Shown here: positions 9,525 through 18,459 of the stretch, in pieces
Layout: the number at the start of each line of letters is the position of its first letter
How positions within the stretch are numbered: the stretch's first letter is position 1
Position numbers and translations under genes: made by a program
Notes under the pieces: model-generated
Told to the model about the DNA's origin: nothing
Seen by the model: the letters and a program-made list of their open reading frames with translations, nothing else
The model's database searches: none
From: Dyadobacter sediminis
Lineage (GTDB): Bacteria > Bacteroidota > Bacteroidia > Cytophagales > Spirosomataceae
DNA: 64,000 nt
Direction: 5' to 3'
Assembly (NCBI RefSeq): GCF_005860765.1
Contig: NZ_VCEI01000025.1
Coordinates: 1,054,001-1,118,000, forward strand

Positions 9525-10049
9525 ATGATGGAAAGCAGCATGAACACGGCATTGCCAAAAACGAAAACGGTTGTAATTACCCCCGAAGCTTTGCTCGAAC
9601 ACTGGCAGGGACACCGCCGGCTGACAAGAAAAATGATTGAAGTTTTTCCCGAAAATGAATTTTACCATTTTTCGATCGGCGGCATGCGTACTTACGCACA
9701 ACTGACCATGGAAATGACGGATCTGGCTTTGCCGGGCATCAAAGGCATTGCTACCGGAGACTGGAGCGGTTACGGCGAATCGGGAAACAACACACATTCT
9801 GCCGCACCGAAAATGAAACAGGAAGTGCTTGAACTCTGGGATTTAATTACCGGTAAAATCAATGCATACTGGCCGCAAATTGCGCCGGAAAGGTTTCAGG
9901 AAACAGAAAAGGCATACGGCCAGTTCGAAGCGCCCATATACGGAACCATACTGTATCTTATTGATAATGAAATTCATCACCGTGCGCAGGGTTATGTATA
10001 TCTGCGCGCACTCGGAATAGAGCCGCCTGCATTCTGGGACAGAAGCTAG
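9525..10049 (+). CDS. DinB family protein
   Basis: A 174-residue helical protein of the DinB/YfiT-like fold, a family that includes thiol-dependent S-transferases and many unknowns. The first helix carries HWQGHRRLTRKMIEVFPE, and the last two contain the HxxxQ pattern IHHRAQGYVYLRALGIEPP, including metal-ligand positions typical of the family. The histidine normally found in the second helix is not obvious in GGMRTYAQLTMEM, so the metal site may be incomplete. Several Met codons (9525, 9528, 9540) could start translation. It stands alone between the propeller protein and the convergent SRAP gene. No link to DNA damage can be read from the family name. Confidence 0.85.
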   Translation: MMESSMNTALPKTKTVVITPEALLEHWQGHRRLTRKMIEVFPENEFYHFSIGGMRTYAQLTMEMTDLALPGIKGIATGDWSGYGESGNNTHSAAPKMKQEVLELWDLITGKINAYWPQIAPERFQETEKAYGQFEAPIYGTILYLIDNEIHHRAQGYVYLRALGIEPPAFWDRS

Positions 10050-10109
10050 CTTAGTGGTTCTATTTCAATAAACTGTAACCGGTACCGGCAAAGCTTTTTA
10101 CTGGAAATA

Positions 10110-10748
10110 CTACATCTGAACTGCTTTCAGCTCAATACGGGAGCGGTCTGCAAATGCAAGATGTTCGTTTTTCGGGTCAAGCCACGCGTCGTATTCTTCC
10201 GGAGAAAGTACTACGAGCATGCGTTCGCCATTGTTATGAATTTTTTTCATCAGCTCGTTGCCTTGCGTGGTAACGATTGTATAACAATACGTTATGATGC
10301 CCGTTTCCCGGTTGTGCCATTCGTTGAAGAGGCCGGCGCAAAGGAAAACAGCATTGTCCGGTCTGGTTACCAGATACCTTGTTTTTTTACTTTTTTTATC
10401 ACCCGGCGATTCCCATTGCCACTCATACATGCCGTCCATGGCCACAAGGCAGCGGTTCCCGGTTTTGCGCTTGTAGGAGGCTTTTTCATCCAGTTCTTCT
10501 ATTCGGGCGTTCAGACAGTTAATTCTGGCTTTTTTCGCATCAGCAGCTGTTTTTACCCAGTCTGCGATCAGCCCCCATTCATACATCAGGATTTTTTTAC
10601 GGTCGTCAAAGCGTATAATCGGCGTGGCCGGCGTGGCAAATCCGTTGTATTCGGCGGTAGGCTTGTAAGTGTCGGGTTCTTCAAAGCTGGCCCCGGCGCT
10701 CTTTTCAATGGCATCCGCTTTTGCTGTAAGTCTGGTATGGTAACACAT
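10110..10748 (-). CDS. SOS response-associated peptidase (SRAP/YedK/HMCES family)
   Basis: The 212-residue product begins Met-Cys, so Cys2 becomes N-terminal after Met removal; in YedK and HMCES this Cys crosslinks abasic sites in single-stranded DNA. Other conserved family features are PIIRF and MYEWGLI in the first third, INCLNARIEEL, RCLVAMDGMYEWQW with the catalytic-site Glu, and a C-terminal IHNNGERMLVVLSPEEYDAWL, corresponding to the usual IHxRMPV motif. Length matches the family. It is transcribed convergently with dinB and divergently from the EamA gene. Role inferred from family: protection of abasic sites at replication forks. Confidence 0.93.
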   Translation of the reverse strand: MCYHTRLTAKADAIEKSAGASFEEPDTYKPTAEYNGFATPATPIIRFDDRKKILMYEWGLIADWVKTAADAKKARINCLNARIEELDEKASYKRKTGNRCLVAMDGMYEWQWESPGDKKSKKTRYLVTRPDNAVFLCAGLFNEWHNRETGIITYCYTIVTTQGNELMKKIHNNGERMLVVLSPEEYDAWLDPKNEHLAFADRSRIELKAVQM

Positions 10749-10962
10749 GAACAGGAACGTTGATAATTACCAGCTACGGTAAAATTTTCATTCCAATGCC
10801 TCTGTTAAGGTTTAAACCAAAATGCCCTTGGATCCGTCTTGAAGTACAACGTACTGCCACTGGAACGAAGTTTTTATGCGAGATGGAATTCTACATGTTG
10901 CTTACTGGATTTTTTTGTTCATTAAGATCAGCATGTCATTTTTCTAAACCGGATGAATTAAT

Positions 10963-11391
10963 ATGTGGATTATTTGGGCAATCGGAGCTGCCGTAACGGC
11001 GGCGCTGGTTACAGTTTTAACCAAAGCGGGATTAAAAAATGTAGATTCCAGTCTGGCTTTTGCACTTCAGTCCCTGTTTATTCTGTTTATAACCTGGTCT
11101 GTAGTAACGTGGCAGGGTACATTTTCGGGAATCAGAGAAATCGATACGAAAGCATGGGTATTGCTGTCATGTGCCGGAATAGCCACCACACTTTCAACGT
11201 TATTTTCGTTCAAGGCCCTTTCCATGGGACCAGCTTCGTATGTGACTACTATTGAGCGATCGTCGCTCGTTATCGCTATCGTATTATCCATTCTTTTTTT
11301 GAAGGAAAAAATGACCTGGCAACTCGTAGTAGGAGGGGTTTTGATCATTAGCGGGGCCATCCTGATCGCCGTGTCCGATTCCGGCAAGTAA
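10963..11391 (+). CDS. EamA-family small transporter (single EamA domain)
   Basis: A 142-residue, very hydrophobic protein with five predicted membrane helices: an N-terminal one (IWAIGAAVTAALVTVLTKAGL), three in the middle and one at the C-terminus (LVVGGVLIISGAILIAVS). It contains the EamA-type motifs KAL.MGPASYVTTIERSSLV and LFLKEKMTWQ. This is half the size of ordinary ten-helix EamA/DMT exporters, so it would need to work as a dimer. The substrate is unknown. The 214-base upstream region is shared with the SRAP gene and shows no clear promoter consensus. Confidence 0.85.
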   Translation: MWIIWAIGAAVTAALVTVLTKAGLKNVDSSLAFALQSLFILFITWSVVTWQGTFSGIREIDTKAWVLLSCAGIATTLSTLFSFKALSMGPASYVTTIERSSLVIAIVLSILFLKEKMTWQLVVGGVLIISGAILIAVSDSGK

Positions 11392-11430
11392 CACGAAGAA
11401 ATACTTTTAGCTGATCGGTCCGTTTCCTTT

Positions 11431-12261
11431 CTACGCATCTTTGTCCGTTTCTTGTTCCTGATTTACCAATGTATTAAGCGTAGTCAGGTTTTTAAGCGCT
11501 TCACCGACTGTGTTGTTAAAGTAAGTAAAAACCGTTTTGCCTTCCTGAATCCATTCCGTAACGTATTCTGCATATTCATTCAGAAATCCGACATCATAAC
11601 TGCCTTTGTAATCGCCGTCAGGACCATGAAAACGCAGGTATCTGAAACCGGCTTCCTGATCAATGGCCGGCGTTGCCGATCCCGGTTTGTCATGGATGAC
11701 AATCCCGAATCCCTTGCTGTCGCAGAGTTCATAAACTTCCTCGTGGTACCACGAAGAATGCCGGAATTCCAGTGCCGTCTTCCAGTGTCTTTCCGGGTCG
11801 GATGCGGTAATGCAATCCATGAGTTTTTCCAGCTGGGAGAACATGCTTATTTTCAGGCTTGGTGGGAATTGCACCAGCAGACTTCCTTTGTTTCTGCCGG
11901 CCTGATCAATCGTCTGCATAAAACGGCTTACGTCTTCAGGGGCAAAGGATAGCCCTTTGTTATGCGTAATGCCGCGCCACAGTTTAAATGTCAGCATAAA
12001 ACTTTCGGGTACCTGTTCCGACCAGTTTCTTACAGTGGACGGCATCGGAATTTTATAGAAAGAGCTGTTTATTTCTATGCTGTTGAGCATGGATGCATAA
12101 TAGGTCAGCCTGCTTTTGTTCTTGTATGCATCCGGGTAAAAACTCTTGTTGCTTACCGGCAAAACCAGTCCGCTTGTTCCCGAGTAAAATCCCGGCTGCT
12201 TATGATATTTCGGACGCTCCATCGGTTCGGACATTTGAAAGATTAATTCTCCATGATTCAT
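11431..12261 (-). CDS. DUF72 domain-containing protein (YecE-like)
   Basis: The 276-residue form starting MNHGELIFQ is preferred; an upstream Met adds ten residues. The family signature near the N-terminus reads YSGTSGLVLPVSNKSFYP, followed by LTYYASMLNSIEINSSFYKIP, MLTFKLWRGITH, LLVQFPPSL, TALEFRHSSWY and the C-terminal TYFNNT, all typical of the TIM-barrel-like DUF72/YecE family. The biochemical role is not established; a phosphatase or nuclease-like function has been suggested for relatives only by fold. It is convergent with the EamA gene and divergent from the sulfate permease. Confidence 0.9.
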   Translation of the reverse strand: MNHGELIFQMSEPMERPKYHKQPGFYSGTSGLVLPVSNKSFYPDAYKNKSRLTYYASMLNSIEINSSFYKIPMPSTVRNWSEQVPESFMLTFKLWRGITHNKGLSFAPEDVSRFMQTIDQAGRNKGSLLVQFPPSLKISMFSQLEKLMDCITASDPERHWKTALEFRHSSWYHEEVYELCDSKGFGIVIHDKPGSATPAIDQEAGFRYLRFHGPDGDYKGSYDVGFLNEYAEYVTEWIQEGKTVFTYFNNTVGEALKNLTTLNTLVNQEQETDKDA

Positions 12262-12588
12262 TGAGCAGCGTTTTCTGTCAGCCGGTAACATGCGTAATCT
12301 GATGTCGGAAACAACGGATCGGACATGGACCGTTCAAGGCCGTATTTTGCTGAAAGCACCGGGTACCGTTGTAAAGAAATTGTGCCTGCAGTGAATTATT
12401 CATGCAAACAAACAGACTGGAAATATCAGGAACGGAGTCAATTGCAGGGTTGTCCGGGTTAGATTTTCTTTGTGTTGCAATTTCATTAAAACCTGCTCTT
12501 TTTGTCTTATTGCAAGTTTCTTTCCGATCCATCCGGCGATCACGTAATTTTGAAGGCATACGTTCCAGTTATTCACAGCTACCAATAA
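12262..12588. promoter_or_regulatory. Divergent region with candidate sulP promoter
   Basis: No gene is seen. TAATTTTG at 12545-12552 matches the Bacteroidota -7 consensus, with a weak -33 element (TTTC near 12521). This would start the permease transcript about 30 bases before its ATG at 12589. Confidence 0.5.
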
Positions 12589-14118
12589 ATGAAAGGTTAC
12601 CTTAATCTCTTTGATTTTTCACAGAAAGTAAATTACAGAACTGAAATCCTGGCCGGACTTACCGTGGCCATGACGATGATGCCGGAATCGCTTTCCTTTG
12701 CTATCCTGGCCGGATTGCCGCCATTGACCGGCCTGTATGCGGCATTTATCATGGGATTGGTCACGGCCATTTTTGGCGGCAGACCCGGATTGATTTCAGG
12801 AGGTGCAGGCGCAACGGTAATCGTTCTGATTGCGCTGATGCAATCGCATGGCATCGAATACGTTTTTGCAGCAGTGGCTCTGGCAGGCGTGGTTCAGATG
12901 CTCATCGGGCTTTTCAGGTTTGGCAAATTCATCCGGCTTGTTCCGCAGCCTGTCATGTACGGATTTGTTAACGGGCTGGCCGTCATCATCTTTACTTCCC
13001 AGTTGGAACAGTTCCAAACAACGGTACATGGTCAAAAAGTCTGGCTTTCCGGAACGCCGCTGCTGATCATGTCCGGCCTGGTTTTGCTGACCATTGCCAT
13101 CACTATCTGGCTTCCTAAAATCACCAAATCGTTTCCGCCTTCGCTCGCTGCCATCATGGTGGTATTCTGTGTGGTGCTTGGATTTGATATCGATACCAAA
13201 ACAGTCCAGGATATTGCATCGGTGAGCGGCGGTTTTCCGCCTTTTCATATTCCGCAGGTTCCTCTGAATTTAGCGACTCTACAGGTTGTGTTGCCTTATG
13301 CCTGCATTATGGCCGGCGTTGGCCTTACAGAAGGACTGCTGACGCTTAATCTGGTGGATGAAATTACCGCAACAACAGGGAACGGGAACAGGGAATGCAT
13401 GGCACAGGGCGGGGCCAATATCCTGAACGGATTTTTCTTCGGTATGGGCGGTTGCCCGATGATTGCCCAGACACTTGTGAATCTGTCAGCCGGAGCGCGG
13501 GCCAGGTTGTCCGGAGTTATTGCCGCACTCACGATTCTGCTGATCATCCTTTTCGGAGCACCTGTTATCGGACGGGTTCCAATGGCGGCACTGACCGGCG
13601 TTATGATTATGGTTGCTATTGGTACTTTTGAATGGGCAAGTTTCAGGATCATTAACAAAATGCCGAAACAGGACATATTCGTCGGGATACTTGTCGCAGC
13701 GATTACAATCTTCATGCACAATCTTGCATTGGCCGTACTGATCGGTGTGATCATTTCGGCACTGGTTTTTGCGTGGGAAAGTGCCAAAAGAATACGTGCA
13801 CATAAATCGGTTGATGAAAATGGCATCAAACATTACAAAATATACGGGCCGCTTTTCTTTGGTTCAGTCACCGCGTTTAACGAGAAGTTTGAAATAAGGA
13901 CGGACCCGGAAGAAATAATCATTGATTTTACGGAAAGCAGGGTGGCGGATATGTCCGGCATAGACGCTCTGAACAAAATAACTGAACGTTATCACAAGGC
14001 AGGAAAAAAGGTGCTCTTAAAGCATTTAAGCCCTGAATGCAGAAAATTGCTGAACAATGCAAATGCTGTAATCGATGTCAATATTATGGAAGATCCGACT
14101 TACCCGGTTGTGAAATAG
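12589..14118 (+). CDS. SulP family inorganic anion transporter
   Basis: A 509-residue inner-membrane protein with at least ten hydrophobic helices. The N-terminal part has the SulP signature LTVAMTMMPESLSFAILAGLPPLTGLYAAF and then GGRPGLISGGAGATVIV; the gate region contains GGCPMIAQTLVNLSAGARARLSG. The last roughly 100 residues form a STAS domain (KIYGPLFFGSVTAFNEKF, IIIDFTESRVADMSGIDALNKI). Family members carry sulfate, bicarbonate or other anions, usually with Na+ or H+; the substrate cannot be told from sequence. No carbonic anhydrase or sulfate-assimilation gene is adjacent, so context does not decide. The gene seems to be its own transcription unit. Confidence 0.93.
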   Translation: MKGYLNLFDFSQKVNYRTEILAGLTVAMTMMPESLSFAILAGLPPLTGLYAAFIMGLVTAIFGGRPGLISGGAGATVIVLIALMQSHGIEYVFAAVALAGVVQMLIGLFRFGKFIRLVPQPVMYGFVNGLAVIIFTSQLEQFQTTVHGQKVWLSGTPLLIMSGLVLLTIAITIWLPKITKSFPPSLAAIMVVFCVVLGFDIDTKTVQDIASVSGGFPPFHIPQVPLNLATLQVVLPYACIMAGVGLTEGLLTLNLVDEITATTGNGNRECMAQGGANILNGFFFGMGGCPMIAQTLVNLSAGARARLSGVIAALTILLIILFGAPVIGRVPMAALTGVMIMVAIGTFEWASFRIINKMPKQDIFVGILVAAITIFMHNLALAVLIGVIISALVFAWESAKRIRAHKSVDENGIKHYKIYGPLFFGSVTAFNEKFEIRTDPEEIIIDFTESRVADMSGIDALNKITERYHKAGKKVLLKHLSPECRKLLNNANAVIDVNIMEDPTYPVVK

Positions 14119-14812
14119 TCTGCAATGCAGGAGCATTGCTGGCTTCTTTCGGTTCCGAGGCGTAACATTCCGTTCTAGGAAGATTTAGATGAATGTTGAA
14201 AAACAGGCTGAAAAGATTTAAGGCAGTCAAATATTCCGTTTTTCAATTACTGTTTAATCATTCTATTTACTTGTAGAATATATTCCTATTTAAATAGTAA
14301 CTAATTGGCATGAATTTTTTAGGATGCTGATTGGGGTTTAGTTGTGGATGGTTGATGCCTGGTATCCCAGTACAGGTTATTACTTTCCATTTGATTGCTA
14401 AATTGTAGGGTTAATTGTTACGGTTAAAAGGAGCTCTGTTTCAGGGCTCCTTTTTTTGTGCCCTGCCTTCGGTTTTACTGAAAAATTACAATCGGTTTCC
14501 AGTGCGTCTGTATGTGGTTAACAGCGGAAAATTGCAGTTCCAGCAATAAAAATATACAAGTCAGCTTCTAAGTATTTTCCTGAAACAGCCTTCGTGTCCA
14601 ACTTTGTGATGCTGTCAGCCAGGTACTATTTTCAACGATCAAACCCCTATTCCATGTAAGATCAGCAGGATGATCGCTATGCGCAGGATGAATGCGCTTT
14701 TTAGAACATCTAGCAGTGTAAAAGCCAGTTAGCCAATAGAAAATCATCATCTTTTTAAAATTTCCATGCGGTAAAAAGATGACAACACGAATATGAAAAA
14801 TAAAATAAAACC
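14119..14812. other. Long intergenic region with an isolated terminator
   Basis: No protein gene is supported in these 694 bases. The only firm signal is the terminator at 14426-14457, 308 bases after the SulP stop, which leaves room for a long 3' untranslated region or a small RNA before it. The second half (14460-14812) shows nothing recognisable apart from the upstream region of the next lipoprotein gene. Confidence 0.4.
14426..14457 (+). terminator. Strong rho-independent terminator
   Basis: The stem AAAAGGAGCTCTG (14426-14438) pairs with CAGGGCTCCTTTT (14442-14454) with one G-U pair and a TTT loop, followed by further T residues. It serves either the SulP transcript or an unannotated RNA. 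Confidence 0.8.
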
Positions 14813-16036
14813 ATGAAAAATTTAAGAAATCAGTTTGTAATGATCTTTGCGGCTGCAATGCTGCTGATGATGTCATGTAAAAATGAAGACAATCCCGTTA
14901 CGCCCGTCGATCCTGTGGATGGCGGCGAAGTAGGGGAAACGCCTTATACATCCATTCCCGATGAACTGGCAGGAACCTGGTATCCGGATCATAACGAAGG
15001 CCCCCTGAGCACGAACTGGGAGCAGGGTACGTTCCAGGGCGAACAGGGATTCAGGGAATTCCGGACTATGGTTTTTACAAAAAACGGCAAGAATGCGATT
15101 GAGTATACTTCCGAGGTTTTCAACAGCGGAGACGAAGTGCTGCAATATCTATACAAACTGACCGGAACACTTGAGTACAAAGCAAATCCTTCCACGCTGA
15201 CTTTCCATGCGCAGACAGGGAGAATGAAGGTTTTCAGCAATAAATACGCCGGTTTCAAGGAATCGGCAATCCGCGCCGAGGATCTGAAGAAATATGAAAG
15301 CATACTGAGCAATCCGCAGGCCACAACCTATACTTCCTCCGTCAATTACCTGAATGCCAAGCGGGTGAGTGGCGGCGTGTTGTATACGGTCAAGTACAAG
15401 AAGGTCGATGCTTCCAATAATCCTGGAAACGGCGGCAATTCGGGAGATCCGTATGCCAATCCTCCTGTCAGCGGCACGTATGTCAAGATCATCAACCAGT
15501 ATTACCCGACTGTGACCATCGGTACGCAGGAATGGACTTCGGTCAATTATTCCGGATCGGGCGGCATAAAAGAAGCATCCAAACCACAATTCGGGACATT
15601 TTACAAATATGCGGATACCAAAAATATTACATTGCCGGCAGGTTGGAGAATTCCGACAAGACAGGATTATATAAACCTGATAAAATCACAGGGCATTGCG
15701 TACGATGAGCAATGGAATACGACAAACGGCGAGGATCTGCAGTCGAAAAAGCTGCTTGGAAATCTGATGTCCGTTACCGGGTGGCTTAAAGAAGATGGCT
15801 ATGCGAATAATTCATCCGGCTTCAATGCGGTACCCGCCAATCTGAGAGTTACCAACGGAAGCCCGAACGGTGAAGGAACGAACTGTCTGCTTTGGACTTC
15901 GGACAAGGATGAAAATGACCTGCCGATTGTATTTAAACTGATCCAGCTGCCAAGCGACACGTATGCTGCCTTGTCCGGGCAGAGTATCGGATATAATCCG
16001 CCTCATATTCCGCTTCGTTTTGTCCGGGACAAATAA
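14813..16036 (+). CDS. Lipoprotein with C-terminal FISUMP domain
   Basis: A 407-residue lipoprotein: the N-terminal helix ends in the lipobox MMSC (Cys22), followed by a Pro/Asp/Val spacer. Residues of about 40-200 form a beta-rich domain beginning ELAGTWYPDHN, resembling a lipocalin-like or adhesin-associated 'amount of change' domain. A Gly/Asn/Pro linker (NNPGNGGNSGDPYANPP) leads to a FISUMP-type domain of about 180 residues: VTIGTQEWTSVNYS, GTFYKYADTKNITLPAGWRIPTRQDY, GFNAVPANLR, LLWTSD and a final PLRFVRD, matching the usual order. FISUMP proteins are cell-surface, with ill-defined function. Two domains joined by a disordered linker suggest a surface-exposed protein. Confidence 0.85.
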   Translation: MKNLRNQFVMIFAAAMLLMMSCKNEDNPVTPVDPVDGGEVGETPYTSIPDELAGTWYPDHNEGPLSTNWEQGTFQGEQGFREFRTMVFTKNGKNAIEYTSEVFNSGDEVLQYLYKLTGTLEYKANPSTLTFHAQTGRMKVFSNKYAGFKESAIRAEDLKKYESILSNPQATTYTSSVNYLNAKRVSGGVLYTVKYKKVDASNNPGNGGNSGDPYANPPVSGTYVKIINQYYPTVTIGTQEWTSVNYSGSGGIKEASKPQFGTFYKYADTKNITLPAGWRIPTRQDYINLIKSQGIAYDEQWNTTNGEDLQSKKLLGNLMSVTGWLKEDGYANNSSGFNAVPANLRVTNGSPNGEGTNCLLWTSDKDENDLPIVFKLIQLPSDTYAALSGQSIGYNPPHIPLRFVRDK

Positions 16037-16096
16037 GCACGGAGCAGTTCTGCTGAAAAGGAAAATTCAGCTGTATTGATACTTTTGTATGGTTGT

Positions 16097-16126
16097 CAAG
16101 AATCCGGATTCTGTTCCGGATTCTTG
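16097..16126. terminator. Hairpin between convergent genes, probable bidirectional terminator
   Basis: A perfect 12-base stem CAAGAATCCGGA (16097-16108) / TCCGGATTCTTG (16115-16126) with a six-base loop lies between the stops of two convergent genes. The T tract is poor on both sides. Confidence 0.6.
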
Positions 16127-16130
16127 CTGT

Positions 16131-16499
16131 TTACGACAATGTAAATTCAGGATTGTAAATCAGTCCGATCATATTCCCCCAGGGATCCGATACAGAAGCT
16201 ACTACAATTTCTCCGCCGACATTAGCGGGTGCCTCATGTTCGGTCGCACCCATTTCTACAAGGTTTTGATAGGCCGCGCCTATGTTTTCCACTCCCCAGT
16301 ACGTAATTACATTTTCTCCTTTGGCGCTGTTCTCGCCTTCTTCGGGCTGCAATCCCAGTTCATAGCCTGCAATGTTGAATCCGGCATAATACGGTTCATC
16401 AAAGTAAGGTTCGGTTTCAAACGCTTCTGCATACCATTGCTTTGCTGCATGCAAGTCTGTGACCTTGTAAATCGTAGTTCTTAGTCCGAGCGATTTCAT
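16131..16499 (-). CDS. VOC family protein (glyoxalase/bleomycin-resistance fold)
   Basis: The 122-residue form starting MKSLGLRTTIYKV is chosen: this strand is the usual beginning of a VOC module, while the longer ORF adds 50 unrelated residues. Paired beta-alpha-beta-beta-beta units are visible: TTIYKVTDLHAAKQWYAEAF, EPYYAGFNIAGYELGLQPEE, then YWGVENIGAAYQNLVEMGATEHEAP and IVVASVSDPWGNMIGLIYNP. The final DPWGNMIGL motif is typical of the superfamily. Metal-ligand residues are not clear, so the activity (isomerase, dioxygenase or binding protein) is undetermined. Confidence 0.85.
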   Translation of the reverse strand: MKSLGLRTTIYKVTDLHAAKQWYAEAFETEPYFDEPYYAGFNIAGYELGLQPEEGENSAKGENVITYWGVENIGAAYQNLVEMGATEHEAPANVGGEIVVASVSDPWGNMIGLIYNPEFTLS

Positions 16500-16929
16500 G
16501 AAAATACGGTTTGAGTTGTTTTTTAAAGATGCGCAATAAAAATCCGGAAAATACAAGAAATGATTTACCGGCTGGCTGAACATTGTGTCTTCACAATGTT
16601 TCGTGCAGGATGATGTGCCTGCATGCGATTTCCAGCTCCAATATACCAAAGTACCACTTCAAAGTACATGACGTTCCCGAAATTCAGGCATCCTGCATGC
16701 GCATTGTGAAGACACAATGCCCCTGTAATGTACCGTATTTCACATTCAGCAGCCTCGTTCCGAACGTTGGTAAAAATTTTTCGTTACCCTAAATGTTCTT
16801 TTCTTAATAACTTAATTTATTTGCATTAGGTGTAGTAGTTTATTAGTTTTATATTTACTACTCATGATAGAATTTGTTTGATATGTAACCTGTTTTATGA
16901 TGATTGCGGAATGAAGTACTCTTTAATCT
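16500..16929. other. Intergenic region carrying a paired-hairpin element
   Basis: The region between the VOC gene and the PAS kinase has no protein gene. Its middle is occupied by the inverted-hairpin element described separately (16579-16720); the right-hand 200 bases are AT-rich and should contain the promoter of the kinase. Confidence 0.5.
16579..16720. repeat. REP/BIME-like pair of inverted hairpins, copy 1
   Basis: Hairpin A: AACATTGTG-TCTT-CACAATGTT (16579-16600), a nine-base stem. Hairpin B: GCATTGTG-AAGA-CACAATGC (16701-16720), an eight-base stem whose core is the exact reverse complement of A. Both are flanked on the inner side by TGCAGGATG, on opposite strands. Two inverted small palindromes with a short spacer match the architecture of bacterial interspersed mosaic elements. 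Confidence 0.7.
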
Positions 16930-18459
16930 ATGGGAGAAAAAACAATTATAATTAAAGGGGACACTGGCTTTCAAATGCTGTTCAATTGTGCAACAGTAGG
17001 TATACTCGTGATAGACGCAGTTGGAAGCATCAATCTTCTGAACCCTTGTGCAGAAAGTCTTTTTGGTTATAATAATGCGGAGCTAAGCGGGCGGCCTATT
17101 GAATTGCTGATTCCTGAAAACCTCCGCTCGAACTATTTTCAGAGTAGCAAAAATTATGTCAGCAGGCACATCGATAATCCGACTGATCCCGGAGCTGAAA
17201 TTTACGCACGTAAAAAAAACGGTGAATTTTTTCCGGTCGACATCAGTCTGAGCCATTATGAACTGGATGGGGAATGGCTGGCATTTGTATTTGTAAACGA
17301 TATAACGGATCAGGTAAAAACGAGGAAATTTGTTACAGAAAGAGAGGTTTGGCTGAGAAACATGGTTGACAATCTTCCGGTTATGGTCTGGGTTACCGAC
17401 CCGGAACGGCGTTGTACCTATCTGAACAATACATGGCTTTCATTTACCGGAAACAAGCTGGAGCAGGAACTGGGAGATGGCTGGATCGATGGGATTTTTC
17501 CCGACGATCTGGATTATTGCCTTTCTGTTTTCAATACAGCTTACAGCAAAATGTCAAGCTTTTCAATGGAATACCGGCTGAGACATCATGATGGTGAGTA
17601 CCGCTGGATAAACGGAACCGGAAGGCCGACTTATTCTTCAGACAATGTATTTACCGGTTACATCGGTTCCTGTACCGATGTGCATCAGCACCGGTCCATG
17701 ACGGATGTGCTCGAAAAACTGGTTACGATCCGGACGAACGAGCTTTCCGTTGCCTTGCAGAATGAAAAAGAAATGAATGATTTGAAAACCAGGTTTGTTT
17801 CAATGGCTTCGCACGAGTTCAGGACGCCTTTGAGCATTGTGCTTTCAAGTACGCTCCTGATTGAACAGTATGCCGGAAAATGGGGCGATGAAAAAGTGGC
17901 CCGGCACATTTCCAAAATCAAATCATCCGTCAGCAACCTGACCGATGTGCTCAGCGATTTTCTTTCGTTGGACAAACTGGGACAGAATAAAGTAGAATTG
18001 GAACCCGCTAAATTTAATTTAAAAGAATTGATGAATCAGATTATCGAAGACGCACAACCCCTCCGAAAAAAAGGACAACAGATTGTTTTTAATTACGACG
18101 GTGTAGAGTCCATTGTTCTGGACAACAAGAAGCTCCGCTACATCATTGCAAACCTGATCTCTAACGCTATAAAATATTCAGAAGAAAATACCCAGATACT
18201 TTTACAATCCGAAGTGCGCAACGGACTTTGTCATTTCAAAGTGCAGGATCAGGGTGTCGGGATTCCCGAAGATGATCATATCTTCATGTTCACGGAATTT
18301 TTCCGCGCCAAGAATGCAAGCAATTTCCAGGGAACCGGCCTTGGGTTAACCATTGTAAAAAGGTATGTGGATCTGATCGGCGGATCCATCCACTTTACCA
18401 GCAAACTGGGCGAAGGCACATGTTTTAACGTTCAACTACCCTATCAGGAAGCATTATGA
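16930..18459 (+). CDS. PAS-domain sensor histidine kinase
   Basis: A 509-residue soluble kinase. PAS1 (about 12-130: MLFNCATVGILVIDAVGSINLLNP, then a PAC region KKNGEFFPVDISLSHYELDG) is followed by PAS2 (about 140-255, with RHHDGEYRWINGTGRP and GYIGSCTDV). A coiled linker leads to the HisKA H-box MASHEFRTPLS (His295), N-box NLISNAIKYS, and G-boxes DQGVGIPE and GTGLGLTIVKRYV. All catalytic boxes look intact. The stop codon overlaps the start of the response-regulator gene by four bases (ATGA), so the two are translationally coupled and form a cognate pair. The signal is unknown. No membrane anchor is present, so it likely senses a cytoplasmic cue. Confidence 0.96.
   Translation: MGEKTIIIKGDTGFQMLFNCATVGILVIDAVGSINLLNPCAESLFGYNNAELSGRPIELLIPENLRSNYFQSSKNYVSRHIDNPTDPGAEIYARKKNGEFFPVDISLSHYELDGEWLAFVFVNDITDQVKTRKFVTEREVWLRNMVDNLPVMVWVTDPERRCTYLNNTWLSFTGNKLEQELGDGWIDGIFPDDLDYCLSVFNTAYSKMSSFSMEYRLRHHDGEYRWINGTGRPTYSSDNVFTGYIGSCTDVHQHRSMTDVLEKLVTIRTNELSVALQNEKEMNDLKTRFVSMASHEFRTPLSIVLSSTLLIEQYAGKWGDEKVARHISKIKSSVSNLTDVLSDFLSLDKLGQNKVELEPAKFNLKELMNQIIEDAQPLRKKGQQIVFNYDGVESIVLDNKKLRYIIANLISNAIKYSEENTQILLQSEVRNGLCHFKVQDQGVGIPEDDHIFMFTEFFRAKNASNFQGTGLGLTIVKRYVDLIGGSIHFTSKLGEGTCFNVQLPYQEAL

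Noticed and set aside
10161..10763. A 200-codon plus-strand ORF over the SRAP gene
   Set aside because: Mirror ORF of a well-supported conserved gene; Phe/Val-rich composition without a fold-like pattern.
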